Origin: a virus
IMG/VR virus record: IMGVR_UViG_3300022934_000044
Span: 1 to 43,890 of that record
DNA: 43,890 nucleotides
Strand: one strand, 5' to 3'
Part shown: piece after piece, positions 23,874 to 32,161 of the stretch
Position numbering within the stretch: position 1 is the stretch's first letter
How the letters are laid out: every line of letters begins with the position of its first letter
Notes under the pieces: generated by a model
The model's database searches: none
Told to the model about the DNA's origin: nothing
What the model saw: the letters and a program-made list of their open reading frames with translations, nothing else
Translations under genes and position numbers: made by a program

Positions 23874-23966
23874 TTATGCCGCTAGGGCAAAATCCTCAGA
23901 AAGACGAACGTCTTTTTGCTCACCGAAGTTTACAAAAGAAACGTTGTCCAATGCTTTATCGTTTGC
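23874..23966 (-). other. tmRNA proteolysis-tag reading frame
   Basis: Thirty codons from the resume codon GCA to TAA. The tag begins ANDKALDNVSF, the usual A-N-D start, and ends EDFALAA, the Clp-directed degron. The GCA is set by the match AGAT-GCAAACGATAAA to the E. coli AGTC-GCAAACGACGAA. Confidence 0.85.
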
Positions 23967-24152
23967 ATCTATAACGTTTGCTTGATTTACGGTCATCGCC
24001 TACCGGTAACTCCACGTTCTCTAGTACATCAGTCGATCCCGATCACCCCCTCAAAGCACACTCTGTGAATGTGTTTTAAGTGAATGGTGGAGGTGGGGGG
24101 AATTGAACCCCCGTCCTGCCTGTGTTCGATTGGCTTCATCGTTACAATACTT

Positions 24153-24181
24153 ATTTAACTACATTTTAACGCACTTGTCAA
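24153..24181 (-). promoter_or_regulatory. Sigma-70-type promoter of the tmRNA
   Basis: TTGACA, 17 nt, TTAAAT, giving an expected start near 24146, about 25 nt before the recognisable acceptor piece. Confidence 0.75.
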
Positions 24182-24275
24182 CCGATATGACTTCATTAAG
24201 TGCTACTTTTTTAAATTTTGGATAAGTAAAATATATTTCAAACCATAATTCTAACAATGCGAAAGGATTAATGTT

Positions 24276-24422
24276 ATGGCGAAGTTAGCAAAATCATACG
24301 TAAAACACGTAAGAACTCCAAAGAAAACAAGTCAAAGTTCTAGACGTAAATCATGTAAAATGAGTTCTATGAACAAACACAAAAAACGTAATCATAAGTT
24401 TAATGTGGGACAAGGACGTTAA
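24276..24422 (+). CDS. Small highly basic phage protein (48 aa)
   Basis: A 48-residue frame, MAKLAKSYVKHVRTPKKTSQ and on, ending VGQGR, with GAAAGGAT upstream. About a third of the residues are Lys or Arg, so nucleic-acid binding is likely. Similar small basic proteins occur in marine T4-like phages. Its TAA overlaps the next ATG (TAATG). It is one of few plus-strand genes in the window, divergent from the tmRNA. Confidence 0.65.
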   Translation: MAKLAKSYVKHVRTPKKTSQSSRRKSCKMSSMNKHKKRNHKFNVGQGR

Positions 24423-24616
24423 TGGCGGTTAAAAAAATAAAAGGTGTAAAATCACACAATTACAAAAGATATATTAATGATGTAGAAGTTAAACCAATTA
24501 GGTTTGTATTTACTGGTGGTCGTAATTTACTTGCAGGAGCAGTTGATGGCGAGATAGTTATGGATCAAAATGGAAACCCAGTTCCTTTTCATAATATAGA
24601 TTGTGATTTTAGATAA
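24422..24616 (+). CDS. Small conserved phage protein
   Basis: A 64-residue protein, MAVKKIKGVKSHNYKRYIND, then IRFVFTGGRNLLAGAVDGEI, probably a small beta protein. It is translationally coupled to the basic protein upstream and ends 2 nt from the convergent cold-shock gene. The function is unknown. Confidence 0.65.
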   Translation: MAVKKIKGVKSHNYKRYINDVEVKPIRFVFTGGRNLLAGAVDGEIVMDQNGNPVPFHNIDCDFR

Positions 24617-24618
24617 AA

Positions 24619-24846
24619 TTACTTATTAAAGTTTTCAGGGCGAGTTAAATTGCCTGCAATCATTCTGCCTCTATTGTCAACAAGTTCATACTCAAGCATC
24701 ATCTTATTTTGAATTGCTGTTATATGAGCATCGTTAAAGGCACTGATATGAACAAAAACGTCCTGACCACCTTCGACAGGTGTTATAAAGCCATAACCCT
24801 TCTTCGAGTCAAACCATTTAAGTTTACCAGTATGTCGTTCTGCCAT
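24619..24846 (-). CDS. csp: Cold-shock domain protein
   Basis: A 75-residue CspA-like OB-fold protein: TGKLKWFDSKKGYGFITPVE with RNP1 (KGYGFI), then DVFVHISAF with RNP2 (DVFVHI). It binds single-stranded RNA or DNA and melts mRNA structure. The final strand (GRMIAGNLTRPE) diverges from CspA. A late promoter (ATAAATACTTTG, 24886-24892) and a palindrome GTTAAATAATTTAAC (24867-24881) lie in the leader. Confidence 0.92.
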   Translation of the reverse strand: MAERHTGKLKWFDSKKGYGFITPVEGGQDVFVHISAFNDAHITAIQNKMMLEYELVDNRGRMIAGNLTRPENFNK

Positions 24847-24879
24847 TTATATATTCCTAATTCTCTGTTAAATTATTTA

Positions 24880-24894
24880 ACAAAGTATTTATGC
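24880..24894 (-). promoter_or_regulatory. T4-type late promoter of the cold-shock gene
   Basis: GCATAAATACTTTG on the minus strand, about 40 nt before the ATG; the leader holds a 15-nt palindrome. Confidence 0.65.
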
Positions 24895-24925
24895 TCTATG
24901 CTGGACATTTAAATGCGTAGATACG

Positions 24926-24944
24926 GCACAGGACGAGCCTGTGC
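24926..24944. terminator. GC-rich hairpin between two genes
   Basis: GCACAGG and CCTGTGC pair across a 5-nt loop, 27 nt past the stop of the histone-like gene. No T-run follows, so its role as a terminator is uncertain. Confidence 0.4.
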
Positions 24945-24970
24945 AGTAACTACAATTAATAAAGATTGAA

Positions 24971-25150
24971 TTAAAGTGCGTTCTTACGCTCTTGAATTTC
25001 AGCACGTCTAGACTTCGCAAGTTTACCAATATTACCTAGTGCTTTTCTTGCTCTTGCCGCCGCGGCTTTCACGTTTTTTGAATCAAACGCTTCTGCTTCT
25101 TTTAAGTAAGCCTCATATTCGGCTACGATTTGTTCATGAATTGAAGACAT
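24971..25150 (-). CDS. Histone H1-like (Hc1-type) nucleoid protein
   Basis: A 59-residue protein from ATG 25150, with AAGGAG 6 nt upstream (the longer frame to 25183 lacks a ribosome-binding site). The C-terminal half KNVKAAAARARKALGNIGKL followed by AKSRRAEIQERK fits the Hc1/H1-like pattern K-A-A-x-R-x-R-K-A-L. It should bind DNA or RNA and may condense phage or host DNA. Confidence 0.72.
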   Translation of the reverse strand: MSSIHEQIVAEYEAYLKEAEAFDSKNVKAAAARARKALGNIGKLAKSRRAEIQERKNAL

Positions 25151-25238
25151 AATTTTCTCCTTGTCTATTATAATTATCGCCATATTAAAATCATACTCGC
25201 AGATCTGGCGTTACGATGTCTAAAATGGTGAAATTGTT

Positions 25239-25562
25239 TTATTTGGTTTTTAACATATCGCCTAGTCCTGCTGGTGCAGTTACTAAGCCACTCATCTGCT
25301 GTGAGTATCCGTCAGCAAATTCTTTTTTGGTAATTGTAACTAACGTGATAGCAGATTGTTTAATACGATATGACTTTTCTAGTTCAGCAGTAAACAAGAA
25401 TGGCTGTAAGCCAATGCCTTGCTGACTAGCAACAAGAGTCAACGGTGTTTTAACTTTAATATGCTGATCGTTTTCTTCTTCAAGTTTACCAACTAACTCT
25501 TCTCCAGATACCATTTTAATAGTAATAATATCTCCAACTTTGTATGGTGCTTCGATTAACAT
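25239..25562 (-). CDS. Conserved T4-like phage protein, Sm-like fold
   Basis: A 107-residue protein. The N-terminal VGDIITIKMVSGEELVGKLE followed by IKVKTPLTLV is a strongly bent five-strand pattern like the Sm/LSm fold, and the protein is common in marine T4-like phages. The C-terminal 40 residues are helical and unassigned. RNA binding is an inference. It overlaps glutaredoxin (TAATG). Confidence 0.7.
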   Translation of the reverse strand: MLIEAPYKVGDIITIKMVSGEELVGKLEEENDQHIKVKTPLTLVASQQGIGLQPFLFTAELEKSYRIKQSAITLVTITKKEFADGYSQQMSGLVTAPAGLGDMLKTK

Positions 25563-25834
25563 TATATTGTATGTCCTGTTCCGTTAAATCCTGTATCTTC
25601 GATATATTTGACTAACTCTTGATAGCCGCCAATATATTTTCCTTGTAGAATAATCTGTGGTACTGACCTTGGTTGTGGTAAGCCATTTACTTCAAATTCT
25701 TCTGTAAGTTTCTGTACTGAAATGTCAGTACCAACTTGAATTGTTTCAAATTTTACATCTAAGTTTTTCAATACTGCCTTTGCTTTGTCGCAATAAGGAC
25801 ACATTGGTTTTGAGTATACTACTGTTCTGCTCAT
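25562..25834 (-). CDS. grx: Glutaredoxin
   Basis: A 90-residue glutaredoxin with the active site C12-P-Y-C15, the cis-proline region RSVPQII and GGYQELVKYI, which binds glutathione. It reduces the C-terminal cysteine pair of NrdA. It is encoded in the same operon as nrdB, with 4-nt overlap, an arrangement common in T4-like phages. Confidence 0.95.
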   Translation of the reverse strand: MSRTVVYSKPMCPYCDKAKAVLKNLDVKFETIQVGTDISVQKLTEEFEVNGLPQPRSVPQIILQGKYIGGYQELVKYIEDTGFNGTGHTI

Positions 25835-26934
25835 AGTTTAAATCCTTTAAGTGATTCTTTATTAACGTCTTGCTTGATGCCTCCAACAATATAACTTTCA
25901 ACTTCTGTTTCCTGTGGAGCAACTTGCAATCCACTACTACTTAACCAGTGCTGGGTCCATGGTAGCGGGTTCTGAGTTGATGATGCGTCAAAAATAGGAT
26001 CGTAACCTAAAGCCTTTAATCTTCTATTTGCGATGTACTCGACGTAGTCACCTAACAATCTTTCGTTAAGTCCAATAATTGATCCGTCCTTCATCAAGTG
26101 TTTTGCCCATGCTTTTTCTTCTTCTACACAATTACGCCACATATCATAAACTTCGTCTGTACATGATTTTGCGATCTTTGCCATTTCGGCATCGTCATCA
26201 CCACGTAGCCAGTTTTTAATAACGTGAGAACTAAGTGCTAAATGTTGTGCTTCGTCACGAGCAATAAGTGAAATAATTTTAGCAGAACCTTCCATTAGTT
26301 TCAATTCACCAAACGCAAACGTACAAGCAAATGAAACATAGAAACGTAGTCCTTCTAAAATATTAACATTCATCATAGCAAGGAACATTTGCTTTTTAAC
26401 ATCTTGTAGTGTTCCTTTCTTATGATGGAAGTACTGTTCAGCAGTTTCTGTAAAACTATCATAGTTTTTAGTTACAGAAGTTGCTCTTTTAATAATTTCT
26501 TTATCGTCTAAAATTTTGTCTAATACTTCACTTGGATCTGGATACACGTTTTTCATAATGTGTGTATAAGAACGTGAGTGAATAGTTTCAAAGAAGTCCC
26601 AAGTAACAATACAGCCTTCTAGTTCAGGTAGTGAACAATAAGGCAAGAAAGCCAAACAAGGTCCGCGACCCTGTACACTATCTAATAGTGTTTGATACTT
26701 TAGGTTAGAAGTAAAAATATGTTTTTGCTCTGGACGGAAATTAGCATAATCTGCTCTGTCTTTTTGTAGACTTACTTCTTCTGGTCTCCAGAAATATCCA
26801 AGCATGGTTTGATTTAATTTATCAAACACAGGGAACTTGAATACATCATATCGTTGTGTATTCTGATCTGCTCCAAAAAACATATTCTGTTTTGTGAAGT
26901 CTACTTTATCTTTATTAAAGACAGTTTTTGCCAT
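25831..26934 (-). CDS. nrdB: Ribonucleotide reductase class Ia beta subunit
   Basis: A 367-residue protein with all the di-iron ligands and the radical Tyr: Asp85 (LLDSVQGR), Glu116, His119 and Tyr123 (FETIHSRSYTH), Glu194 (NILEGLRF), and Glu228/His231 (RDEAQH). It builds the tyrosyl radical that NrdA uses to make deoxynucleotides for phage DNA. It has its own perfect early promoter (26979-27006) and leads an operon with glutaredoxin and the Sm-like protein. C-terminal residues end SLKGFKL, the NrdA-docking tail. Confidence 0.96.
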   Translation of the reverse strand: MAKTVFNKDKVDFTKQNMFFGADQNTQRYDVFKFPVFDKLNQTMLGYFWRPEEVSLQKDRADYANFRPEQKHIFTSNLKYQTLLDSVQGRGPCLAFLPYCSLPELEGCIVTWDFFETIHSRSYTHIMKNVYPDPSEVLDKILDDKEIIKRATSVTKNYDSFTETAEQYFHHKKGTLQDVKKQMFLAMMNVNILEGLRFYVSFACTFAFGELKLMEGSAKIISLIARDEAQHLALSSHVIKNWLRGDDDAEMAKIAKSCTDEVYDMWRNCVEEEKAWAKHLMKDGSIIGLNERLLGDYVEYIANRRLKALGYDPIFDASSTQNPLPWTQHWLSSSGLQVAPQETEVESYIVGGIKQDVNKESLKGFKL

Positions 26935-26978
26935 TTTCCTTTATACCTCTTTCATAACCCAAGTATTATAGTTATCTT

Positions 26979-27006
26979 ATTATACTTGAGAATTAATTTT
27001 TGTCAA
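26979..27006 (-). promoter_or_regulatory. Sigma-70-type early promoter of nrdB
   Basis: TTGACA, 16 nt, TATAAT. Confidence 0.85.
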
Positions 27007-27007
27007 C

Positions 27008-29338
27008 CTAAATTGTACAACTTTCGCAATGCTCTTCGTCCAAATCTCCATTAACCTGAAGTTCTGGTTCAAAACCATTTGGTGTACCTTCAACTCTTGG
27101 CTCTTCTTCAATCTCACTTGGATCAGTTTTAAAGTCGTAAGTGTTTTGGTAGTAACTTGTTTTCCAACCTAGTTTATATGTGGTTAGCATATCTTGTAAC
27201 ATAACACTCATAGGAACTTCATTGTTCTCAAAGTGTGTTGGATTGTATGACCAATTACCACTAATTGCTTGATCAAAGAACTTTTGCATAACAGCAACAA
27301 CATTAATATAACCTTCGTTGCTTGGCATATCCCAAAGCAATGTGTAATAGTTTTTTAGAGTTTGGTACTGCGGAACAATCTGCTTAAGAGGCCCTTTCTT
27401 TGACTTCTTAACGGACAAGTAACCTCTAGGTGGCTCGATGCCATTTGTTGCGTTCGACACAATGGAACTGCTCTCTGAAGGCATCTGTGCGGACAACGTT
27501 GAGTGCCGTAATCCGTGCTCCTTAATATATCTTCTAAGATCTTCCCAATCATATTTTAATGTAATATTACATACCTCGTCTAAATCTTTCTTATAATGAT
27601 CAATTGGAAGTAAGCCGTCTGCATACTTTGTTCTTTCAAAATACTCACACTGACCTTTTTCTTTAGCAAGTGTTGCCGAAGCATGAAGCAAGTAATATTG
27701 AAATGCTTCTGTTAACTCGTGTACTTTAGTTAGTGCTTTTTTGTCACTATATTTAACTTGATTCTTTGCAAGGTAATGTGCTAATCCAATGTATCCAATA
27801 CCTAATGAACGTCTTGCTTTAGTAGACTTTTCAGCCGCTTCTACTGGATAACGTTGATAGTCAATAATTTCATCTAGTGAACGTACAGCAAGATCACATA
27901 GGTCTTCTAAGTCATCTAAATTTTTCAATACACCAACGTTAATAGCACTAAGAATACATAATGCAATTTCACCTTCCTTGTCATCAATATGCTGTAAAGG
28001 TTTGGTTGGTAGTGTAATTTCTTGACATAGGTTACTCATGTAAACTGTGTCTTTAAATGAACTATGTGTGTTAGCATGGTCGACATTCATGATGTAGATA
28101 CGTCCTGTTTCTGCACGTTCTTTAATCAATGCAGAAAATAAATCCATTGCTGAAATCTTCTTTTTGCGAAGTGATGTTTTACGCTCATACTTTTCGTATA
28201 GTTCTTTAAACTTGTCTTGGTCTGCAAAAAATGCTTCGTACAAATCAGGTACTTCATGTGGCGAGAAAAGAGTAATATCGCCGTCGGACAATAACCTTTC
28301 GTACATTAATTTGTTAAGTTGAATCGAATAATCTAATCTACGTACACGGTTATCTTCTGTACCTTTGTTATTTTTTAGCACTAGAATATCTTCAATTTCA
28401 TAATGCCAAATAGGGAAGTGGGTAGTTGCATTACCGCCACGCACTCCGTTCTGTGTACAACATCTTACAGTTGATTCAAACTTCTTTAGGAACGGAACTA
28501 CTCCCGTATGTGCAACTTCGCCTCCTCTGATCTTCGAATTGATCGCTCTAATTCTTCCTGCGTTGATTCCAATACCTGCTCTTTGGGCAGTATAACGTCC
28601 AATAGCCATATCACTGCTAAAAATGGAATTGAGAGTATCATCGCTGTCAACAAGAACACAAGAAGCAAACTGACGAAGAGGAGTTCGTACACCTGCCATA
28701 ACAGGGGTGGGGATGTTGATTTTAAAAAGTGAGGTCGCATCGTAATATCTCCTTACATATGATAGTCGTGTTTCCTTAGGGTATTCAGCAAATAGTGTTG
28801 CCGCAATCATCATATACATCATTTGTGGAGATTCAAAAATTTCACCACTACTTCTATCTTGTACTAGATACTTGTCAACTACTTGACGCAAACCTGCATA
28901 GGTAAAGTTTTCATCACGTTTGTGTTTGATGTATTTGTTAAGTTGTTTAATTTCATCTTCAGAATACTTTTCAAGGATAGCAGGATCATACACACCTCTT
29001 TCAATATTTTTGTTAATCATTTCTTGTAAAGTGATTGCATTGTATTGACCAAAAGATTCTTTATAGATAGGATATAATAAAAGTCTTGCCGCCGCAAATT
29101 GATAGTTAGGTGCGTCTAACGAAATAAGATCGTTAGCACTCTTGATTAAAATTTCTTGAATTTCCGCAGTACTCATACCATCGTAAAACTGAATATTTGC
29201 ATTCATTTCAATTTGTGAACTACTTACATGAGCAAGTCCTTCACAAGCCTCTTCCACTACAAAATGAATTTTATTCACGTCGAGTGGCATTAACGATCCA
29301 TCACGCTTACGAATGTGGATACCTGCGCCGTTTGACAT
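27008..29338 (-). CDS. nrdA: Ribonucleotide reductase class Ia alpha subunit
   Basis: A 776-residue protein. An N-terminal ATP-cone-like segment (IHIRKRDGSLMPLDVNKIHF) precedes the barrel. The redox pair and thiyl radical cysteines are present in FASCVLVDSDD, SNLCQEITLPT and IALCILSAINV, and the C-terminal shuttle pair is CESC near the end. It reduces all four ribonucleoside diphosphates. It is complete, without the split seen in some phages. The upstream leader has AAGGAG and a late-type ATAAATAC (29388-29394), while nrdB has an early promoter. Confidence 0.97.
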   Translation of the reverse strand: MSNGAGIHIRKRDGSLMPLDVNKIHFVVEEACEGLAHVSSSQIEMNANIQFYDGMSTAEIQEILIKSANDLISLDAPNYQFAAARLLLYPIYKESFGQYNAITLQEMINKNIERGVYDPAILEKYSEDEIKQLNKYIKHKRDENFTYAGLRQVVDKYLVQDRSSGEIFESPQMMYMMIAATLFAEYPKETRLSYVRRYYDATSLFKINIPTPVMAGVRTPLRQFASCVLVDSDDTLNSIFSSDMAIGRYTAQRAGIGINAGRIRAINSKIRGGEVAHTGVVPFLKKFESTVRCCTQNGVRGGNATTHFPIWHYEIEDILVLKNNKGTEDNRVRRLDYSIQLNKLMYERLLSDGDITLFSPHEVPDLYEAFFADQDKFKELYEKYERKTSLRKKKISAMDLFSALIKERAETGRIYIMNVDHANTHSSFKDTVYMSNLCQEITLPTKPLQHIDDKEGEIALCILSAINVGVLKNLDDLEDLCDLAVRSLDEIIDYQRYPVEAAEKSTKARRSLGIGYIGLAHYLAKNQVKYSDKKALTKVHELTEAFQYYLLHASATLAKEKGQCEYFERTKYADGLLPIDHYKKDLDEVCNITLKYDWEDLRRYIKEHGLRHSTLSAQMPSESSSIVSNATNGIEPPRGYLSVKKSKKGPLKQIVPQYQTLKNYYTLLWDMPSNEGYINVVAVMQKFFDQAISGNWSYNPTHFENNEVPMSVMLQDMLTTYKLGWKTSYYQNTYDFKTDPSEIEEEPRVEGTPNGFEPELQVNGDLDEEHCESCTI

Positions 29339-29381
29339 CTATCTTCTCCTTAAATTTAATCCTGTTAATCTTTATGATGTT

Positions 29382-29396
29382 GTAGTGTATTTATTG
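29382..29396 (-). promoter_or_regulatory. Possible T4-type late promoter upstream of nrdA
   Basis: CAATAAATACACTAC (ATAAATA at 29388-29394), about 50 nt before the nrdA ATG; it overlaps the 3' end of the upstream gene. Confidence 0.5.
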
Positions 29397-29819
29397 TAGT
29401 GGTATCATTGGATATATGCGTTGTGAAACAATATTAGAGGGTAAATCCGTCTTTTGGCAAACCTCATTTAGTTTGTAACATAATACATATTGATCGTCAA
29501 TAATGACCGGGTACATTACCTCATCGTTTATTGTATCTGTACAGATATGTATCTCAAATTTGCTTTGAGAAAACCTATCAGTTAATTGTAAACTATAACA
29601 CACTCCAAGGCTATTTGTAAAGTCACAAATTTTATTTTGGCAAAGTAGTTCCCAAGGATCAGGCCAAGTCTTTTGATCCCAAGGATCAACACTTAATTTA
29701 CACTTATTAAGTGTGTTATAATGTTTTATCACATCTTCAAAGGGAGTCGCACTTGTTTCTAAACGTTTTCTAAAGTTTATCCAACTGGAGAGTTTGGTTT
29801 CGAAATTTTCTTCTTGCAT
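29391..29819 (-). CDS. Conserved phage protein
   Basis: A 142-residue soluble protein directly after the fibre gene. The central QKTWPDPWELLCQNKICDFT, then GVCYSLQLTDRF, is a pattern I associate with an unassigned protein of marine T4-like phages. It has several cysteines. The function is not known; the position suggests a structural or assembly partner of the fibre. Confidence 0.65.
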   Translation of the reverse strand: MQEENFETKLSSWINFRKRLETSATPFEDVIKHYNTLNKCKLSVDPWDQKTWPDPWELLCQNKICDFTNSLGVCYSLQLTDRFSQSKFEIHICTDTINDEVMYPVIIDDQYVLCYKLNEVCQKTDLPSNIVSQRIYPMIPLQ

Positions 29820-31448
29820 TTACGACTTATATTTTACTTTAAAAAGGATTGAACCAGTATCACTAGTTGTAGTGTTAATCATTTCGATAACGATTGTATC
29901 AGTATTACCATCGCCATCTTCATCCGAAAGAACAGATCTAAACTGTAGATTATTTCGAACTGTATCATCACCTAAGAAAGTAAAGTCGTCGCTTGTAGTT
30001 GTTGTTCCGTCTGCTCTGTTAACCAAAATGTCCAAGACACCTTCACGTAGTGCATTCACGTGTGTTGATTTATAAATGTATTCAACTTCAATATTTTTAG
30101 ATACTTCACCGGATGCTCTTAAAATTCTTACATAACTGTTCTGTTGTGTAATAGGAATTCTATAAGAAAATCCGTTTTCAAACACCCCTGGACCTTCAAT
30201 GTCTGGAGTATATTTGTAACCTGAAATTAATGTTTGGTTAAATGACAAGTCACTTGTTCTATCAAAGAAGTCATTGTTACTGCTGTTCGAAAGAGCAGTA
30301 CCTTCTGTAAACTTGATAGTTGAATGAATAGCGTTTGCATTAGCGCCACCTAAGTTACCAACATTTACAAAACTATTGTTTGAACTAGTATTGTAATTAC
30401 CAATATTAACTAGGATACCGTGTTGGTCAATATCTCTAAATTTACTATTTGTTATAAGGTTACGTTGTGGACCATGTAGTTGTCCTTGTGATCCAATAAT
30501 TGTATTCAAGCCAAGTACAACACCGTGACCTAATGTAACAAAGTCGACATTTGAAAATGTATTGTCTACAACATCAAAGTCGGAAAACACACCATAAGCA
30601 AAACCTTCGATTAAAACATTATTAATATAGTTGTCGTTAGTGCTTACACTTGTCGATAAACTGTTTAACCTAATGCCAATTTGGTCTGCGCCAAGAGCAT
30701 TGTTTGCTTCCCAGATACCTTTAATTGCTAAATCTTCAAAATGACTGCTACGACAACTTTGCAATTTTAATCCTGTGTTAGTCGTTTGTTGTAGTAGTGT
30801 TAATCCTTTAATTGTAATCTTTTTTGCTTGATTATTAAATGTACTTGTTGCATCAAGAGCATAACTGTTTGGACTACTTGCTTCATTAACTGTTTCCATG
30901 ATAGGAGCATTTGCTGTTTGTACAATAACAGTCTTTTCACTACCTTCACCAATAATGTTTGCATTAGGTGGAATTCTTAATGGAGAAGAAAGGTTATATG
31001 TTCCTGCTGGAATCACTAACGCAATTCTACTAGGTACACTACCTTTACTTGCTGGGTTTAAATATAATTCATCAATTGCTCTTTGAAGAAATACTGTTTG
31101 ATCTGACCCGTCGCCTGTTGCGCCAAAACTTTTAACACTAACTGACTCGTCTAATCTTTCTTGTAAGGAACGTGTAACAGGATTTGTAATCGTTGGTCCT
31201 GTTTGGATAGTATCAATTTCTGCTTTATATTCATAAGTGTCTGCAAAGTTAAAAAGATTGTCATGTTCAGTAATAACTTTAGTATTACCAACTGCTGGCG
31301 ATCCTTCTGAAACAGAGCCATTACCAATGTAAAGTTCTCTTGTGTCTACTGCCCAACCAAACTCGCCACCTGCTAATTGCGGTACTCCCGAGCCTTGGTT
31401 CTTTTGTCCTCTACGGACTTGAATACGTGATATTTGTACTATTGCCAC
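29820..31448 (-). CDS. Tail-fibre/tailspike-like protein with right-handed beta-helix
   Basis: A 542-residue protein. The N-terminus RIQVRRGQKNQGSGVPQLAG followed by GEFGWAVDTRELYIGNG is the short attachment module seen at the start of many phage fibre proteins. Residues from about 100 (VKSFGATGDGSDQTVFLQRA) begin a pectate-lyase-type beta-helix, with repeated N-x-F/N-N turns, and a final beta-domain ends LFKVKYKS. It probably binds or cuts host surface glycans. The start is GTG 31448, with AAGGAG 9 nt upstream and a late promoter just before. Confidence 0.82.
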   Translation of the reverse strand: MAIVQISRIQVRRGQKNQGSGVPQLAGGEFGWAVDTRELYIGNGSVSEGSPAVGNTKVITEHDNLFNFADTYEYKAEIDTIQTGPTITNPVTRSLQERLDESVSVKSFGATGDGSDQTVFLQRAIDELYLNPASKGSVPSRIALVIPAGTYNLSSPLRIPPNANIIGEGSEKTVIVQTANAPIMETVNEASSPNSYALDATSTFNNQAKKITIKGLTLLQQTTNTGLKLQSCRSSHFEDLAIKGIWEANNALGADQIGIRLNSLSTSVSTNDNYINNVLIEGFAYGVFSDFDVVDNTFSNVDFVTLGHGVVLGLNTIIGSQGQLHGPQRNLITNSKFRDIDQHGILVNIGNYNTSSNNSFVNVGNLGGANANAIHSTIKFTEGTALSNSSNNDFFDRTSDLSFNQTLISGYKYTPDIEGPGVFENGFSYRIPITQQNSYVRILRASGEVSKNIEVEYIYKSTHVNALREGVLDILVNRADGTTTTSDDFTFLGDDTVRNNLQFRSVLSDEDGDGNTDTIVIEMINTTTSDTGSILFKVKYKS

Positions 31449-31457
31449 TTTGCTATA

Positions 31458-31478
31458 CTCCTTACATAGTATTTATGC
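31458..31478 (-). promoter_or_regulatory. T4-type late promoter and ribosome-binding site of the fibre gene
   Basis: CATAAATACTATGTAAGGAG: the expected start near 31464 falls right before AAGGAG (31458-31463), so the leader is only about 16 nt and decides the GTG start. Confidence 0.75.
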
Positions 31479-32153
31479 AAAACGGTCATAGTACATATAT
31501 ACCCTATCCCACCATTTTGATTCCCAGTGTTTAAATTCGTCTGGTGTTAGATCAAACTGCTGGTATTGTAGGTCTCTACTGCACATAAACACATGGCCTT
31601 CTTTAATGTCGGTGCCATACACTTCGTTGTGTGCAAGAGCATAGGCTACAAGTTGTAGGTAATAATCTTCAACCCATTCTTTTTTCTTGGGTTTGTTAGT
31701 TTGTTTAAAGTCCATGATAGCCGGCTGGCCTTTGTATGTTCCTACAAGATCAGTCGTTCCTGCGTAAATTTGAGGGTGATACAGGTTGATTTCACTACCC
31801 CATATTTCGTCTACATCTACCATAGCATTTTCTTTAACTTGCTCAGCCATCTTATGTGCTTGTTGCGAATAAGGATTACTTCCTGGGTGTCCCCATTCAC
31901 CTGTGTCAATATAATCTTCTAAAAATTTGTGCATACGTGTTCCAACACTTGCGGCTTCAGTAACAATCTCTTGTGCTTTTTGTTCGCCTACACGTTTCTT
32001 CCAAGCAATTAGATGTGTCTTGTCTTTTGTTTTATCAAGTATAGTTGTAACACTTGCAACAGCATTGCCGTCTGGACAAGCATACAATCGTTTGCCGTCT
32101 ACTTGCTGTCGTTTGATTTCTTGGTAATCGTATCTATTAGTAATTAAACTCAT
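31473..32153 (-). CDS. PD-(D/E)XK exonuclease-like protein
   Basis: A 226-residue protein of the RecB/Cas4-type nuclease fold. His75 (GTRMHKF), Asp135 (GTTDLVG), Asp148-x-Lys150 (IMDFKQT) and Gln167-x3-Tyr171 (YLQLVAYALAH) give the full order of catalytic and metal-binding residues. It may process phage DNA ends or degrade host DNA. No iron-sulfur cysteine cluster is visible, unlike Cas4. It follows the oxygenase at 32162 after 8 nt. Confidence 0.85.
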   Translation of the reverse strand: MSLITNRYDYQEIKRQQVDGKRLYACPDGNAVASVTTILDKTKDKTHLIAWKKRVGEQKAQEIVTEAASVGTRMHKFLEDYIDTGEWGHPGSNPYSQQAHKMAEQVKENAMVDVDEIWGSEINLYHPQIYAGTTDLVGTYKGQPAIMDFKQTNKPKKKEWVEDYYLQLVAYALAHNEVYGTDIKEGHVFMCSRDLQYQQFDLTPDEFKHWESKWWDRVYMYYDRFA

Positions 32154-32161
32154 AATTTATC

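Larger units (their letters stand above)
23830..24145 (-). ncRNA. ssrA: Circularly permuted two-piece tmRNA (alphaproteobacterial type)
   Basis: The minus strand carries an acceptor piece first: GGACGGGGGTTCAATTCCCC, then the T-stem end and CACCTCC-A-CCA, with CCA ending at 24085. A 34-nt spacer (24051-24084) follows, then the 5' end of the coding piece, GGGGGTGATCGGGATCGAC (from 24050). GGGGGUG pairs with CACCUCC in all seven positions, with G·U at the third pair, the alanyl-tRNA synthetase identity element. A tag frame starts at GCA 23966 after the TATAGAT context and ends TAA 23874. It should rescue stalled ribosomes with host SmpB. The exact ends of the mature pieces and the leader are not determined. 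Long gap 23815-24275 is mainly this gene. Confidence 0.93.

Noticed and set aside
24051-24120. Stand-alone tRNA-Ala-like end
   Set aside because: The T-arm and acceptor belong to the permuted tmRNA; there is no anticodon arm nearby.
28498-28740. Hydrophobic 80-residue ORF on the minus strand
   Set aside because: It lies wholly in another frame of nrdA, which is intact and far better supported.
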